A DNA stretch of 26,115 nucleotides from an uncultured Verrucomicrobiota bacterium (lineage in GTDB: Bacteria; Verrucomicrobiota; Verrucomicrobiae; Verrucomicrobiales; DEV007), in the NCBI GenBank assembly GCA_902591645.1, contig CACJBM010000024.1, positions 1-26,115 on the forward strand. The letters are read 5' to 3'. The notes under the pieces are model-generated. The model saw nothing but the letters and a program-made list of their open reading frames with translations, did no database searches and was not told the origin of the DNA. This document shows positions 1 to 8,603 of this stretch, in pieces (the first letter of the stretch is position 1; each line of letters begins with the position of its first letter). Both the position numbers and the translations under genes were made by a program.

Positions 1-13
1 CATTATTTTACTC

Positions 14-3000
14 GTGAGGTTATTTCTAATAATATTTTTTTTCTGCCCTCTTTTATTAGCTCAAGGCCAAGAGGGCTCTGCTCCCATTGAAGGTATTCGG
101 AGTAATGATTCAAGATTTCATGCTTTGATGGGTGGGGTTGTAGTTAGTCCTAAAGGTGATATTAAAGCAAATATTGTTCTTCGAGATGGGCGCATTGATT
201 CGGTTGGTGAAAATGTGATCGCTCCTGAAGGGGCTAGAGTATGGGACATGCAAGGTAAGCGTATTTATCCTGGTTTCATTGAGCCTTGGTTAGAGGCGGA
301 GATGTCAGATAAATTTACAGGCAGTCATTGGAATAAAAAGGTAATGCCAGACCGCAATGTATCAGTATTGATCAGTATTGATGAGGATAAATTAAAGTTG
401 ATGAGAGGTATGGGTTTTAGCGTCGCTCATACGGTTCCAAAGGATGGAATTTTTAGAGGTAGGAGTGCACTGTTATTGCTTCGGGATGGGGTCAGAGGGG
501 AGCGACTTCTTAATTCATCGGTGGGTCAAGTTCTTGACTTTGATCATGGTGGTGGAGGATATCCTTCGTCTTTGATGGGATCCATTGCTTTGGTCAGACA
601 AACTTTATCTGACGCAAAATGGTATCATGAGGCGACGGCTGCACATTTGAAGGATCCGTCCAGTTCTTTGCGGCCAGCGCACAGTCGAGCCTTAAATGAA
701 TTAGAATTGGCTGGCAAGTTCATGTTCATAGCTCGAGACGAGCTTGATTATGACCGTATAAAAACAGTTAAAAATGAATTTAAATTGGATATTGTAGTGA
801 AGGGTAACGGATATGGATATCGGCGGCTCAGAGCATTAAAGGAGTTGGGATGTAATATAATAATGCCTTTGAATTTTCCTACGCTTCCTTCAATTGATGA
901 TCCGACAAAAGCTTTGGATTATTCACTTGAAGAACTGCAGCATTGGGAATTTGCCCCCTCAGGTCCTGCCTTAGTGTCTGCGAATGGATTGAAATTTTCT
1001 TTTAGTTCACATGGTTTGGATGATCCATTAAAAAGCTTCTGGAAGAGGATACGAATTGCAGTCAAACGTGGAATGGATCCTAATGATGCGCTCCAAGCAT
1101 TGACTTCAGTTCCAGCTAAAACGCTAGGGATAGATGATCGGTGTGGAGATTTAAAGGCTGGCAAATTCGCGAACCTTGTAGTTTCTGAGGGGGATTTGTT
1201 TTTGGACGAACAATCAAAAATACATACGACTTGGGTTGACGGCATTCCTTACATTAAGGAATTGAGTCCTGATTTGGACGTTTCTGGGCGGTGGGAAATT
1301 AGTGGATTTGGGGAAAAAGAGTCAATTATATGGGAAATTCCTGAAGGTAAAAACATCAAGGTGAAATACGGAGAGGGTAAAGAATTTTCTGGTGAATGGA
1401 AATTAGGGAGGCTCCTCCTGTTCCCGCCTTCAGTCATTTTTGGAGAAGGAAAAGGTAATGCTCGCTTGTCGGCATCCTTTAATTCTGAAGAGAAGACTTT
1501 GAGTGGAGTAGGAGTGCTATCATCAGGAAAGACACTTTGGTGGAACGCTAAGCGTGTCGGTGGTGCCATTGATAAAAAGAAAGAAGAAGAGGAGAATTCC
1601 GAAATTGAGGATGATGTGCCAAATCTTGAGTTTTCTTCCTATCCTGCTGGAGCTTATGGTGTAAGGAATCTTCCTTTAAAACTTTCTGAAAGGATTCTTT
1701 TTCGAGGTGCTACAATATGGACTAGCTCTGATCAAGGGATTGTCAAAGGGGCTGATCTGTTAATTGATAAAGGGCGTATTGTTTCTATTGGAAAGAATCT
1801 TGCTCTTCCTGAGGGGTTTAAAGAAATAAATGCGTCAGGGAAGCATATCACCCCTGGACTAATTGATTGCCATTCTCATAGTGCCATTAGCAGGGGAGTG
1901 AACGAAGGGACTCATGCTGTTACTGTAGAAGTGCGAATCGGGGACTCTCTTGATCCTACCGATATTTCATTGTATCGGCAGCTTGCTGGTGGTTTGACGA
2001 CAGCAAATTTATTGCATGGCTCTGCTAACCCCATGGGGGGGCAGAACCAAGTAATTAAATTGCGGTGGGGTTCGGGCCCTGAAGGGTTGCGGTTTGTTGG
2101 TGCAAAGCCTGGGGTTAAATTTGCTCTGGGTGAAAATGTTAAGCAATCGAATTGGGGTGATAACAACACAACTCGTTATCCACAAACTCGCATGGGAGTC
2201 GAGCAGATAATGAAAGACACCTTCATTGCTGCTTCTGAGTATCGAAATGATAAAATAAAAGCAACTAAAGAGAATCGCCCACATAGAAGAAATTATCGAT
2301 TAGAGGCGGTTTTAGAAATATTAGATGGCGAGAGGATTGTTCATATTCATTCATATCGGCAGGATGAAATTTTAATGTTTGTGAGACTCGCTCAAAAGTT
2401 TGGCTTTGTCGTGGGAACTTTTCAGCATGTGTTAGAAGGATACAAGGTGGCTGATGCTATTGCCGAGATTGGTGCAGGAGGTTCTACTTTCAGTGATTGG
2501 TGGGCATACAAATTTGAAGTATATGATGCGATTCCATATAATGCTGCATTGATGAGTAAGGTGGGGGTGGTCACTTCATTTAACTCTGATGATAGTGAGC
2601 TCGCATGCCGAATGAACATTGAGGCAGCAAAGGCAGTCAAGTATGGAGAAGTTTCAGAAGAGGAGGCCCTGAAATTTGTTACTATTAATCCGGCAAAACA
2701 ACTTCGAATTGATAGTAAAGTTGGGTCATTAGAACCAGGAAAGGATGCGGATTTTGTTATTTGGAATGGGCACCCCCTCTCTACTTATTCTAAAGCGGAG
2801 CAAACCTGGATCGAGGGGGTTATTTATTTTGATGTCGAGACCGATAGAGAGTTGCGGAATAAAGCTACCAAGGAAAGATCGCGGTTAGTGAACAGAGTTA
2901 TTTCGCAGAAAATTAAAAATCCAGAAGATGATTCAAAAAATGACGAGAGCAGTAATTCAAAAGAAGAAACTGTTCAGTTATCGAAAAGGCCGCGCTGGTT

Positions 3001-3103
3001 GCCAGTAATCTTAAAGCCGTGCACTACAATTACTAGAGGGTTGTATCATAACGGGAAGAGTTTGCACACATGTACAAGTGGAAAGTGCTGCCAGTCTAAA
3101 TAG
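14..3103 (+). CDS. Secreted two-module amidohydrolase-superfamily protein
   Basis: A 1029-residue exported protein. Residues 1-18 look like a signal peptide, read from a GTG start; no in-frame stop lies between base 1 and the GTG, so the true start may be outside the window. Module 1 (about 35-420) has the amidohydrolase beta-sandwich start and C-terminal return, but at 86-92 it reads PGFIEPW where active enzymes have PG-x-I-D-x-H-x-H, so it should not bind metal normally. Residues about 425-525 look like a beta-rich linker. Module 2 (about 550-970) has PGLIDCHSH with H620 and H622, later histidines H777, H779 and H805, and D859/D860, consistent with a metal-dependent hydrolase of the imidazolonepropionase/dipeptidase-like group. 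The tail is charged and ends in a cysteine-rich stretch (CTSGKCC). The next gene, another amidohydrolase-like protein, begins one base after the stop. Substrate unknown; a cyclic amide or peptide-like compound is inference. Confidence 0.85.
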   Translation: MRLFLIIFFFCPLLLAQGQEGSAPIEGIRSNDSRFHALMGGVVVSPKGDIKANIVLRDGRIDSVGENVIAPEGARVWDMQGKRIYPGFIEPWLEAEMSDKFTGSHWNKKVMPDRNVSVLISIDEDKLKLMRGMGFSVAHTVPKDGIFRGRSALLLLRDGVRGERLLNSSVGQVLDFDHGGGGYPSSLMGSIALVRQTLSDAKWYHEATAAHLKDPSSSLRPAHSRALNELELAGKFMFIARDELDYDRIKTVKNEFKLDIVVKGNGYGYRRLRALKELGCNIIMPLNFPTLPSIDDPTKALDYSLEELQHWEFAPSGPALVSANGLKFSFSSHGLDDPLKSFWKRIRIAVKRGMDPNDALQALTSVPAKTLGIDDRCGDLKAGKFANLVVSEGDLFLDEQSKIHTTWVDGIPYIKELSPDLDVSGRWEISGFGEKESIIWEIPEGKNIKVKYGEGKEFSGEWKLGRLLLFPPSVIFGEGKGNARLSASFNSEEKTLSGVGVLSSGKTLWWNAKRVGGAIDKKKEEEENSEIEDDVPNLEFSSYPAGAYGVRNLPLKLSERILFRGATIWTSSDQGIVKGADLLIDKGRIVSIGKNLALPEGFKEINASGKHITPGLIDCHSHSAISRGVNEGTHAVTVEVRIGDSLDPTDISLYRQLAGGLTTANLLHGSANPMGGQNQVIKLRWGSGPEGLRFVGAKPGVKFALGENVKQSNWGDNNTTRYPQTRMGVEQIMKDTFIAASEYRNDKIKATKENRPHRRNYRLEAVLEILDGERIVHIHSYRQDEILMFVRLAQKFGFVVGTFQHVLEGYKVADAIAEIGAGGSTFSDWWAYKFEVYDAIPYNAALMSKVGVVTSFNSDDSELACRMNIEAAKAVKYGEVSEEEALKFVTINPAKQLRIDSKVGSLEPGKDADFVIWNGHPLSTYSKAEQTWIEGVIYFDVETDRELRNKATKERSRLVNRVISQKIKNPEDDSKNDESSNSKEETVQLSKRPRWLPVILKPCTTITRGLYHNGKSLHTCTSGKCCQSK

Positions 3104-3104
3104 G

Positions 3105-4445
3105 ATGAGAAACTGTTTTATATTTTACTTGATATGTTTGGGGAATTTGCCAATTGCCTTTGCGAATGACAATGTGCCGTCGCCGGAACCGAAAGGAACA
3201 TTAGTTTTTAGTGGGGCGACCATTCATCCCGTCAGTTCTGACCCTTTTGTCGGGTCAATGTTCATTGAAAATGGGAAGATAACGAAGATTGAAAGATCTG
3301 ATCCTGATAAGCCAATCAAAGAGCGCGAATCAGTGAATGTAATTAATTCTTTGGGGAGGCATATCTACCCGGGAATGATTGCATCAAATACAGTTCTTGG
3401 GCTCACTGAAATTAGGGCAGTCAGGGCAACTAGAGATATGATCGAATCTGGTGATATTAATCCGAATGTGAGGGCTGAGGTTACAGTGAATCCTGACAGT
3501 GAATTGTTGCCGGTTACACGTAGTAATGGAGTCCTTCATGTTTTGAGTGTGCCCCAAAGTAATGGATTAATTGCTGGGCAGTCAGCTTTGATGAAGTTAG
3601 ACGGTTGGACTTGGGAAGAAATGACAGTAAAATCTTCCGTTGGCATGCATATGCGCTGGCCGAATCTTCCTGATCCCGGGAGGGCCATAAACGCAAAACA
3701 GAAGAAATCTCTTAAAGAAGCTTCCGATAAGACGAAATTGCAATTAATTAAACTTGAAGAAATTTTCAATAGAGCCAGAGCTTATTTGAAGGCAAAGAAT
3801 GTAGAGGGTTCATTGCAAAAGACGGACTTGAGGTGGGAGGCAATGAATGGTGTGTTGGCTGGTTCTGTGCCGATATATGTTCACGTTAATAGATTGTTCG
3901 AGATTCAAGAAGCCGTTAAATTCGCCGTTGAGCAAAAGGTAAAGATTGTAATAGTTGGAGGTTCAGATGCGTGGAGAGCAATTCCGTTGTTAAAGAAACA
4001 CAATGTTCCGGTCATTATTAGTACTGTGAATTCGCTTCCAGGAAGGCGCTGGGAGGATTATGACACGCCGATGGTCAATCCAGTTAAACTTCAACGCGCC
4101 GGTGTAAGATTTTGCATCGCGGGCCGTGGAGGATCCATGGATGCACCTCATGAGAGGAATTTACCTTATCAGGCGGCTAGGGCAGCTGCATTTGGGTTGC
4201 CTAGAGAAGAAGCCTTAAAATCAGTGACTCTTTATCCTGCACAGATCCTAGGAGTTGATGGCAGGCTCGGATCTCTGGAAGAGGGAAAAGATGCTACTTT
4301 CATAATAACTTCAGGAGATCCTTTAGAGGTAACTACGAAAATTTTGAATGCTTATATTGGCGGGAGGCCAATAGATATCTCGAATAAGCAGACCCGATTA
4401 TACGAAAAGTATAAAAAGAAATATCTACAAAAAAATAGAGGTTAA
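3105..4445 (+). CDS. Secreted amidohydrolase-like protein lacking HxH
   Basis: A 446-residue protein. I chose the ATG at 3105, one base after the previous stop, because it gives a clean signal peptide (residues 1-20, ending IAFA). A GTG at 3078 would add nine residues and overlap the upstream gene. The composite amidohydrolase domain is recognisable: an N-terminal beta part with ENGKI, then HIYPGMI, and a C-terminal EEALKSVTLYPAQILGVDGRLGSL-type return split across about 375-400. At the place of the metal-binding HxH it reads PGMIASNT (89-96), so the classical metal site is absent; YVHVN in the middle is the only obvious candidate ligand. It is cotranscribed with the upstream double-module protein, and the two may form one complex in which this subunit is structural or substrate-binding. 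That pairing is inference; the family call is firm. Confidence 0.85.
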   Translation: MRNCFIFYLICLGNLPIAFANDNVPSPEPKGTLVFSGATIHPVSSDPFVGSMFIENGKITKIERSDPDKPIKERESVNVINSLGRHIYPGMIASNTVLGLTEIRAVRATRDMIESGDINPNVRAEVTVNPDSELLPVTRSNGVLHVLSVPQSNGLIAGQSALMKLDGWTWEEMTVKSSVGMHMRWPNLPDPGRAINAKQKKSLKEASDKTKLQLIKLEEIFNRARAYLKAKNVEGSLQKTDLRWEAMNGVLAGSVPIYVHVNRLFEIQEAVKFAVEQKVKIVIVGGSDAWRAIPLLKKHNVPVIISTVNSLPGRRWEDYDTPMVNPVKLQRAGVRFCIAGRGGSMDAPHERNLPYQAARAAAFGLPREEALKSVTLYPAQILGVDGRLGSLEEGKDATFIITSGDPLEVTTKILNAYIGGRPIDISNKQTRLYEKYKKKYLQKNRG

Positions 4446-4457
4446 TTGTAGTTCTTA

Positions 4458-5576
4458 TTAGAGTAATATCTTTTTACACTCTCTATCTGATTGAGATCCT
4501 TTTTCAAGAATTCTCATACATTCGACGCCATCAGAGAAATTTGGATGTATGGGTTTTTTGTGTGCAATTGCATTTAAGAAATCTGCTGAGGCGTGAGCAA
4601 ATGTGTGTTCATAACCGATAATGTGACCTGGAGGCCACCAATTCCCTGCATATTCGTGAGCCGGATCTGTTGCGAGGATTTTTCTATAGCCCTGCTCGCC
4701 TTGTGCATCTGAAGAGGAAAAGTATTCTAATTCATTCATTCTTTCTAGATCGAAAACAACACTTCCTTTGCTACCGTTGATTTCAAATTGATTTCTATTC
4801 TTACGTCCGCTGGCATATCGAGTGCATTCGAATGAGCCTACGGCGCCATTTTTGAATTCAACTGACATAAGTGAGGCGTCATCGACAGTGACTTCTTCTT
4901 TATTTGAATTTTCCGATGGGCGCTCATTAACGAATTTTGGTTTAATGCAAGAAATTGATGAAACCTCGCCAATGAGATAGCGAGCAAGATCAATGCAATG
5001 AGAGCCGAGGTCAATGTGAGGTCCTCCGCCCGAATACTCATGCTGTAATTGCCATCTCATTGGCGCTTCAGGATCGGCAAGCCAGTCCTGTTGATAAGTG
5101 CTTCGCCAATGGTATAGTTTGCCGAGTTTGCCATCTTCAATGAGATTCTTTGCGAGTCTTATTGCCGGGCACCTTCGATAATTGTGATTGAGGTAATGAG
5201 TGATGTTGGCTTCTTCTGCAGATTTAAGCATCGATTCGGCTTGCTCTAGATTCAGGGCAAAGGGTTTTTCACAGAAAATATGCTTACCATTATTAGCAGC
5301 AGCGATTGCCATGTCGTGATGTAGATATGTTGGTGTTGCTATGTCAACAATATCGATATCGTCTCGGGTAATAACATTTTTCCAATCAGTTGAGATTTCT
5401 TCCCATCCCCAGTTACTGGCAAATTTGGCGAGCTCATTCTCATTACGGCCACATGCGACTTTAAGTATTGGTGTAGCATCGAGTTCAAAGAATTTTTCTG
5501 CTTGTTTCCAGCCATTCGAGTGGGCCCTTCCCATGAACTGATGCCCTATGATTGCAATGTTTAGAGGTTTAGACAT
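4458..5576 (-). CDS. Gfo/Idh/MocA family NAD(P)-dependent oxidoreductase
   Basis: A 372-residue cytosolic dehydrogenase. The N-terminus shows the Rossmann strand and loop IAIIGHQFMGRAHSNGW, the form common in sugar dehydrogenases of this family. The EKPFAL motif with the conserved lysine of the active site lies at about residue 100. The C-terminal catalytic domain contains GGGPHIDLGSHCIDLARYL, where the aspartate and histidine are the usual catalytic pair. Family members oxidise sugars, inositols or amino-sugars at a ring carbon, often giving keto-sugars. It is the last gene of a leftward series after a DUF1080 protein, a sulfatase and a protease. DUF1080 proteins have been linked to 3-keto-glycoside hydrolysis, so a keto-sugar pathway is a reasonable inference. 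The exact substrate cannot be read from the sequence. Confidence 0.9.
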   Translation of the reverse strand: MSKPLNIAIIGHQFMGRAHSNGWKQAEKFFELDATPILKVACGRNENELAKFASNWGWEEISTDWKNVITRDDIDIVDIATPTYLHHDMAIAAANNGKHIFCEKPFALNLEQAESMLKSAEEANITHYLNHNYRRCPAIRLAKNLIEDGKLGKLYHWRSTYQQDWLADPEAPMRWQLQHEYSGGGPHIDLGSHCIDLARYLIGEVSSISCIKPKFVNERPSENSNKEEVTVDDASLMSVEFKNGAVGSFECTRYASGRKNRNQFEINGSKGSVVFDLERMNELEYFSSSDAQGEQGYRKILATDPAHEYAGNWWPPGHIIGYEHTFAHASADFLNAIAHKKPIHPNFSDGVECMRILEKGSQSDRECKKILL

Positions 5577-5631
5577 GGGATTTTTGTGAGTAATTAAATT
5601 GTTTAAATAAAGTAGAGATCAATGAGATCAG

Positions 5632-7068
5632 TTATTTTGTGTAATAAGCTTCTGGGGGAATTTGTTGGGAGCTTATGTTTGGCCCTTCATAGGAAACATC
5701 TAGTTTTTGATCGCCGCTATTCTCAAAGAAGGTAATACTAATTGGATGCATTCCTGCCCTTAGGCGGATCAGTCCAACTGAGCTTATCACTCCATGCAGT
5801 CCATCATTATCTACAAGAAGTTGATCGCCTATTGATAGTTGGCTTCCGTCATCCGAGGACAGCTTAAAAGTGTATAGGCCCTCATCTTTAATTTTTATAA
5901 ATCCAGTAAATCGCAAGCCGTAATCTTCACCGCTTTCAGAAATAAATGCTTGTTCTGTGGGTATTTTGACGGTGCCTTCCTTTACTGTTTCTAATGAATT
6001 GAAGTCCGGTAATTTATTCCACTTTCCGGAAAATGCTTCGAAATGTATTCCTGGTTTCATCCCGTCTTCAGGGACGGGATCTAGTAGTTCTAATTCTGAT
6101 AACGTTAGTCCTAATTTCCTCTTTTCTTTTTCATGGATGTATTCGATTTCGAGAGTTTCTTCAGGGCTCCTATCAATTAGGGTGAATAAAAATTCAAACC
6201 CATTTTTGACTAAAGATTGATCAATTTTCGTTATGATGTCACCTGCAACTAAACCTGCTTTTTGTGCGGGTGATCTATCTTCTACTGATAAAATTTTGGC
6301 ATTTGGCTCATACATATCAATTTGTACCCCGATCCAGAATCCGTACCGTAGCTCTGGGGATAGCATGCGTGGAAAGACTTCCCTGACTCTGTCGATGGCG
6401 ATGGCGAAATTGATATTCTCGGAGCCGAGTTGCTTTGATGTGATTGTTCCTATTTGTTCACCTAGAGCATTAATTAAAGGTCCTCCGGAATTCCCACCGC
6501 TCACGGCTGCGCTCGTCTGTATCATCCAAGGAAGAAAGGCTGCACCTGTAGAGGTGGAGCGATTAATGCCGCTTATTATTCCTGTGGAAACTGAATGATT
6601 TAAGCCTCCAGGGTTTCCAATCGTTAAGATTGGTTCCCCGAGCATTAGATCATTGCTTCGACCGATTGGTAGAGGTTGCAAAGGGCTCTCAGTATCAATT
6701 TTTATTATCGCTAAGTCTTCTGAGCTCATTCTGGCAATTGTTTTAAATGGTAGAGGAGGTCTCCCATATAAAATTACATTGCCTTGTATGATTTCACTTA
6801 TGACATGATCATTGGTTAGAAGGTATCCTGATTTATGAATCACAGAAGCGCTTCCAGCCTGCACATTGTAGACTCCGGGTGTTCCAGATTCTTTAAATGT
6901 CTGAATTGAGGCGACCGAAGGGAGTGATTTTTTGATTATTTGTACGGTTTTAGTGATCCGTTCTGGGGCTGCATCAGCTATTGTTTCCTGTCCCGAACTC
7001 GATATTAAGCATGCACTGTGCACAACAAAAAATATGAGGATGTTTATTTTGAGGGATGGACAGTTCAT
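5632..7068 (-). CDS. Secreted HtrA-like serine protease with PDZ and PA14 domains
   Basis: A 478-residue exported protein. Residues 1-26 form a signal peptide. The trypsin-like domain spans about 35-235 with an intact triad: H88 in TNDH, D118 in SSEDLAIIKI and S194 in GGNSGGPL. A PDZ domain follows (about 243-328), with the carboxylate-binding strand near FWIGV and the typical SPAQKAGLVAGDIITKI. The C-terminal part (about 338-475) has the PA14-like pattern: GIHFEAFSGKW, a FTGFIKIKDEGLYTF strand pair, the SSDDGSQL turn, and GMHPISITFFENSG. PA14 modules bind carbohydrates or act as spacers. HtrA/Deg proteases do periplasmic quality control. Having PA14 after PDZ is unusual and suggests docking to glycan-rich material. 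It sits 48 bases downstream of the sulfatase on the same strand and no Shine-Dalgarno is visible. Confidence 0.9.
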   Translation of the reverse strand: MNCPSLKINILIFFVVHSACLISSSGQETIADAAPERITKTVQIIKKSLPSVASIQTFKESGTPGVYNVQAGSASVIHKSGYLLTNDHVISEIIQGNVILYGRPPLPFKTIARMSSEDLAIIKIDTESPLQPLPIGRSNDLMLGEPILTIGNPGGLNHSVSTGIISGINRSTSTGAAFLPWMIQTSAAVSGGNSGGPLINALGEQIGTITSKQLGSENINFAIAIDRVREVFPRMLSPELRYGFWIGVQIDMYEPNAKILSVEDRSPAQKAGLVAGDIITKIDQSLVKNGFEFLFTLIDRSPEETLEIEYIHEKEKRKLGLTLSELELLDPVPEDGMKPGIHFEAFSGKWNKLPDFNSLETVKEGTVKIPTEQAFISESGEDYGLRFTGFIKIKDEGLYTFKLSSDDGSQLSIGDQLLVDNDGLHGVISSVGLIRLRAGMHPISITFFENSGDQKLDVSYEGPNISSQQIPPEAYYTK

Positions 7069-7116
7069 AATTTACTCAAGGAATTAGATAATTCTCTATG
7101 TTGCCGATTAGCCTTT

Positions 7117-8553
7117 TTAGCTGTTATCAGGATCCCTTGGTAGTAATTCGGTAATTGCTCTTTGTTCGGCTTTTTGATCAAATTTAGGATTTGGTTGCGT
7201 GGGCACGGGAGCTTTAACTCGGGACCTCCATTTCCGTAGGTGTGAGAGCAAGGACGAAGCTATGTCAGGTTGATCGGTTGTAAGATTCTTGCTCTCGCTA
7301 ATATCATTGTCCAAGTTAAAGAGCTCGGTCCGTCCGTCTTCGAAATATTCTATGAGCTTCCATTTTCCTTTTCTAATTACACCGCAGGGTCGTGCGCGGA
7401 AAAGGGGGTCGGGTTGTTCGTTGTATCTTAGATAGCTTTGCAGATAGGCGGGAAAATGCCAATATAAGGATCTTTCCTTAATCTCTTCTCCTTTAAGTAA
7501 TGGAATTAAGCTGATTCCATCCAATTTATGATCTTTGTTGATTTGTCCTCCCGTAATTTCGCAGATCGTGGGATACAAGTCTACTGCCGTGATTGGTGTG
7601 TCGCACTTGGATCCTGAGTGGACTACTTTTGGCCAGTTTACGAAAAAGGGGACGCGTATTCCTCCTTCGTAGTAAGTCCCTTTGTAACCTTTGAGTGGAT
7701 GCATTGAGGTGGCAGGTCCATATCCGCCATTGTCAGAGTAAAAAATGATGACTGTTTTTTCTTTTATGCCTAGGGAATTAAGGGTGGATATAATTTTCCC
7801 GACTCCATCATCGACACTCTTAATCATGGCAGCCATGGTAGTATCTTTGTGTAATTTTCCAGGCGGTTTATTTCTAAAGTATTCCTTGTCTTTGTTCTTT
7901 GCTTGGATTGGAGTGTGAACTGCAAAGTGGGTGAGGTATAAGAGCCATGGCAGTTCACTTTTTTTATTGATAAACTTAATAGCTTCTGAAGTGAGGGTGT
8001 CTGTTAGGTATTCGTTTTTATCGACCTTGGTGAGTCCTTTAATTTTCCCATGTGGAGGGAAATATCCTTTTGGTGGGCTCCCCGATTTACTTCCACCAAT
8101 ATTAAGATCAAAGCCGTGAAGTGTTGGATCGGAACTTAAATGCCATTTTCCCATGGATGCGGTGGCATAACCCGCTTCTTTAGCAACTTTAGCCCAAGTC
8201 GGAATCTCCGGACTTAATGTATTGGTCCCAGGAATGTGAATGAGTCTGCGATACGCAGATTTCCCCCTTGGTCCCGTTCCTACATTATATATTTTGTGAC
8301 GTGGGCTGTATTGACCCGATAAGAGACATGCACGAGAAGGCGCGCAATTAGCAGCGCCTGCATAAGCGTTTGAGAAAACCATTCCCTCCTTGGCTAGACT
8401 GTCTATGTTAGGAGTTTCATAAAAGTCTGATCCAGCGTAACTGGTGTCCCGCCAGCCGAAGTCATCTAGGTAAATGAATAAAACATTGGGCCTATCCTCT
8501 TTTGCTTTTGAAAGCACAGAGAATAAAAGAAGAAAAGATGCAATTAGACGCAT
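7117..8553 (-). CDS. Type I secreted sulfatase (arylsulfatase family)
   Basis: A 478-residue exported sulfatase. After a signal peptide (about 1-17) it starts the family fold with RPNVLFIYLDDFGW; D30 and D31 are the expected metal ligands. The signature CAPSR at 70-74 carries the cysteine that a formylglycine-generating enzyme must convert, so a maturase encoded elsewhere is needed. YSDNGGYG in the middle supplies the second metal-ligand pair, and HPLKGYKGTYYEGGIRVPF is the typical downstream block. The length is normal for arylsulfatase A or N-acetylgalactosamine-6-sulfatase-like enzymes. It would remove sulfate esters from a glycan or aryl sulfate outside the cytoplasm. It lies between a DUF1080 gene (upstream in the direction of transcription) and the protease. 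Which sulfated polymer it acts on cannot be decided here. Confidence 0.93.
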   Translation of the reverse strand: MRLIASFLLLFSVLSKAKEDRPNVLFIYLDDFGWRDTSYAGSDFYETPNIDSLAKEGMVFSNAYAGAANCAPSRACLLSGQYSPRHKIYNVGTGPRGKSAYRRLIHIPGTNTLSPEIPTWAKVAKEAGYATASMGKWHLSSDPTLHGFDLNIGGSKSGSPPKGYFPPHGKIKGLTKVDKNEYLTDTLTSEAIKFINKKSELPWLLYLTHFAVHTPIQAKNKDKEYFRNKPPGKLHKDTTMAAMIKSVDDGVGKIISTLNSLGIKEKTVIIFYSDNGGYGPATSMHPLKGYKGTYYEGGIRVPFFVNWPKVVHSGSKCDTPITAVDLYPTICEITGGQINKDHKLDGISLIPLLKGEEIKERSLYWHFPAYLQSYLRYNEQPDPLFRARPCGVIRKGKWKLIEYFEDGRTELFNLDNDISESKNLTTDQPDIASSLLSHLRKWRSRVKAPVPTQPNPKFDQKAEQRAITELLPRDPDNS

Positions 8554-8603
8554 GGGGAGGATAGGGGGGTACTCCTTTAGTGCTTAATCAGTGGTTAATT
8601 CTC

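Noticed and set aside
2035..2041. Seven-base G tract in the first amidohydrolase gene as a phase-variation site
   Set aside because: It lies mid-gene, and another G7 occurs at 16168-16174, so this length looks ordinary here.
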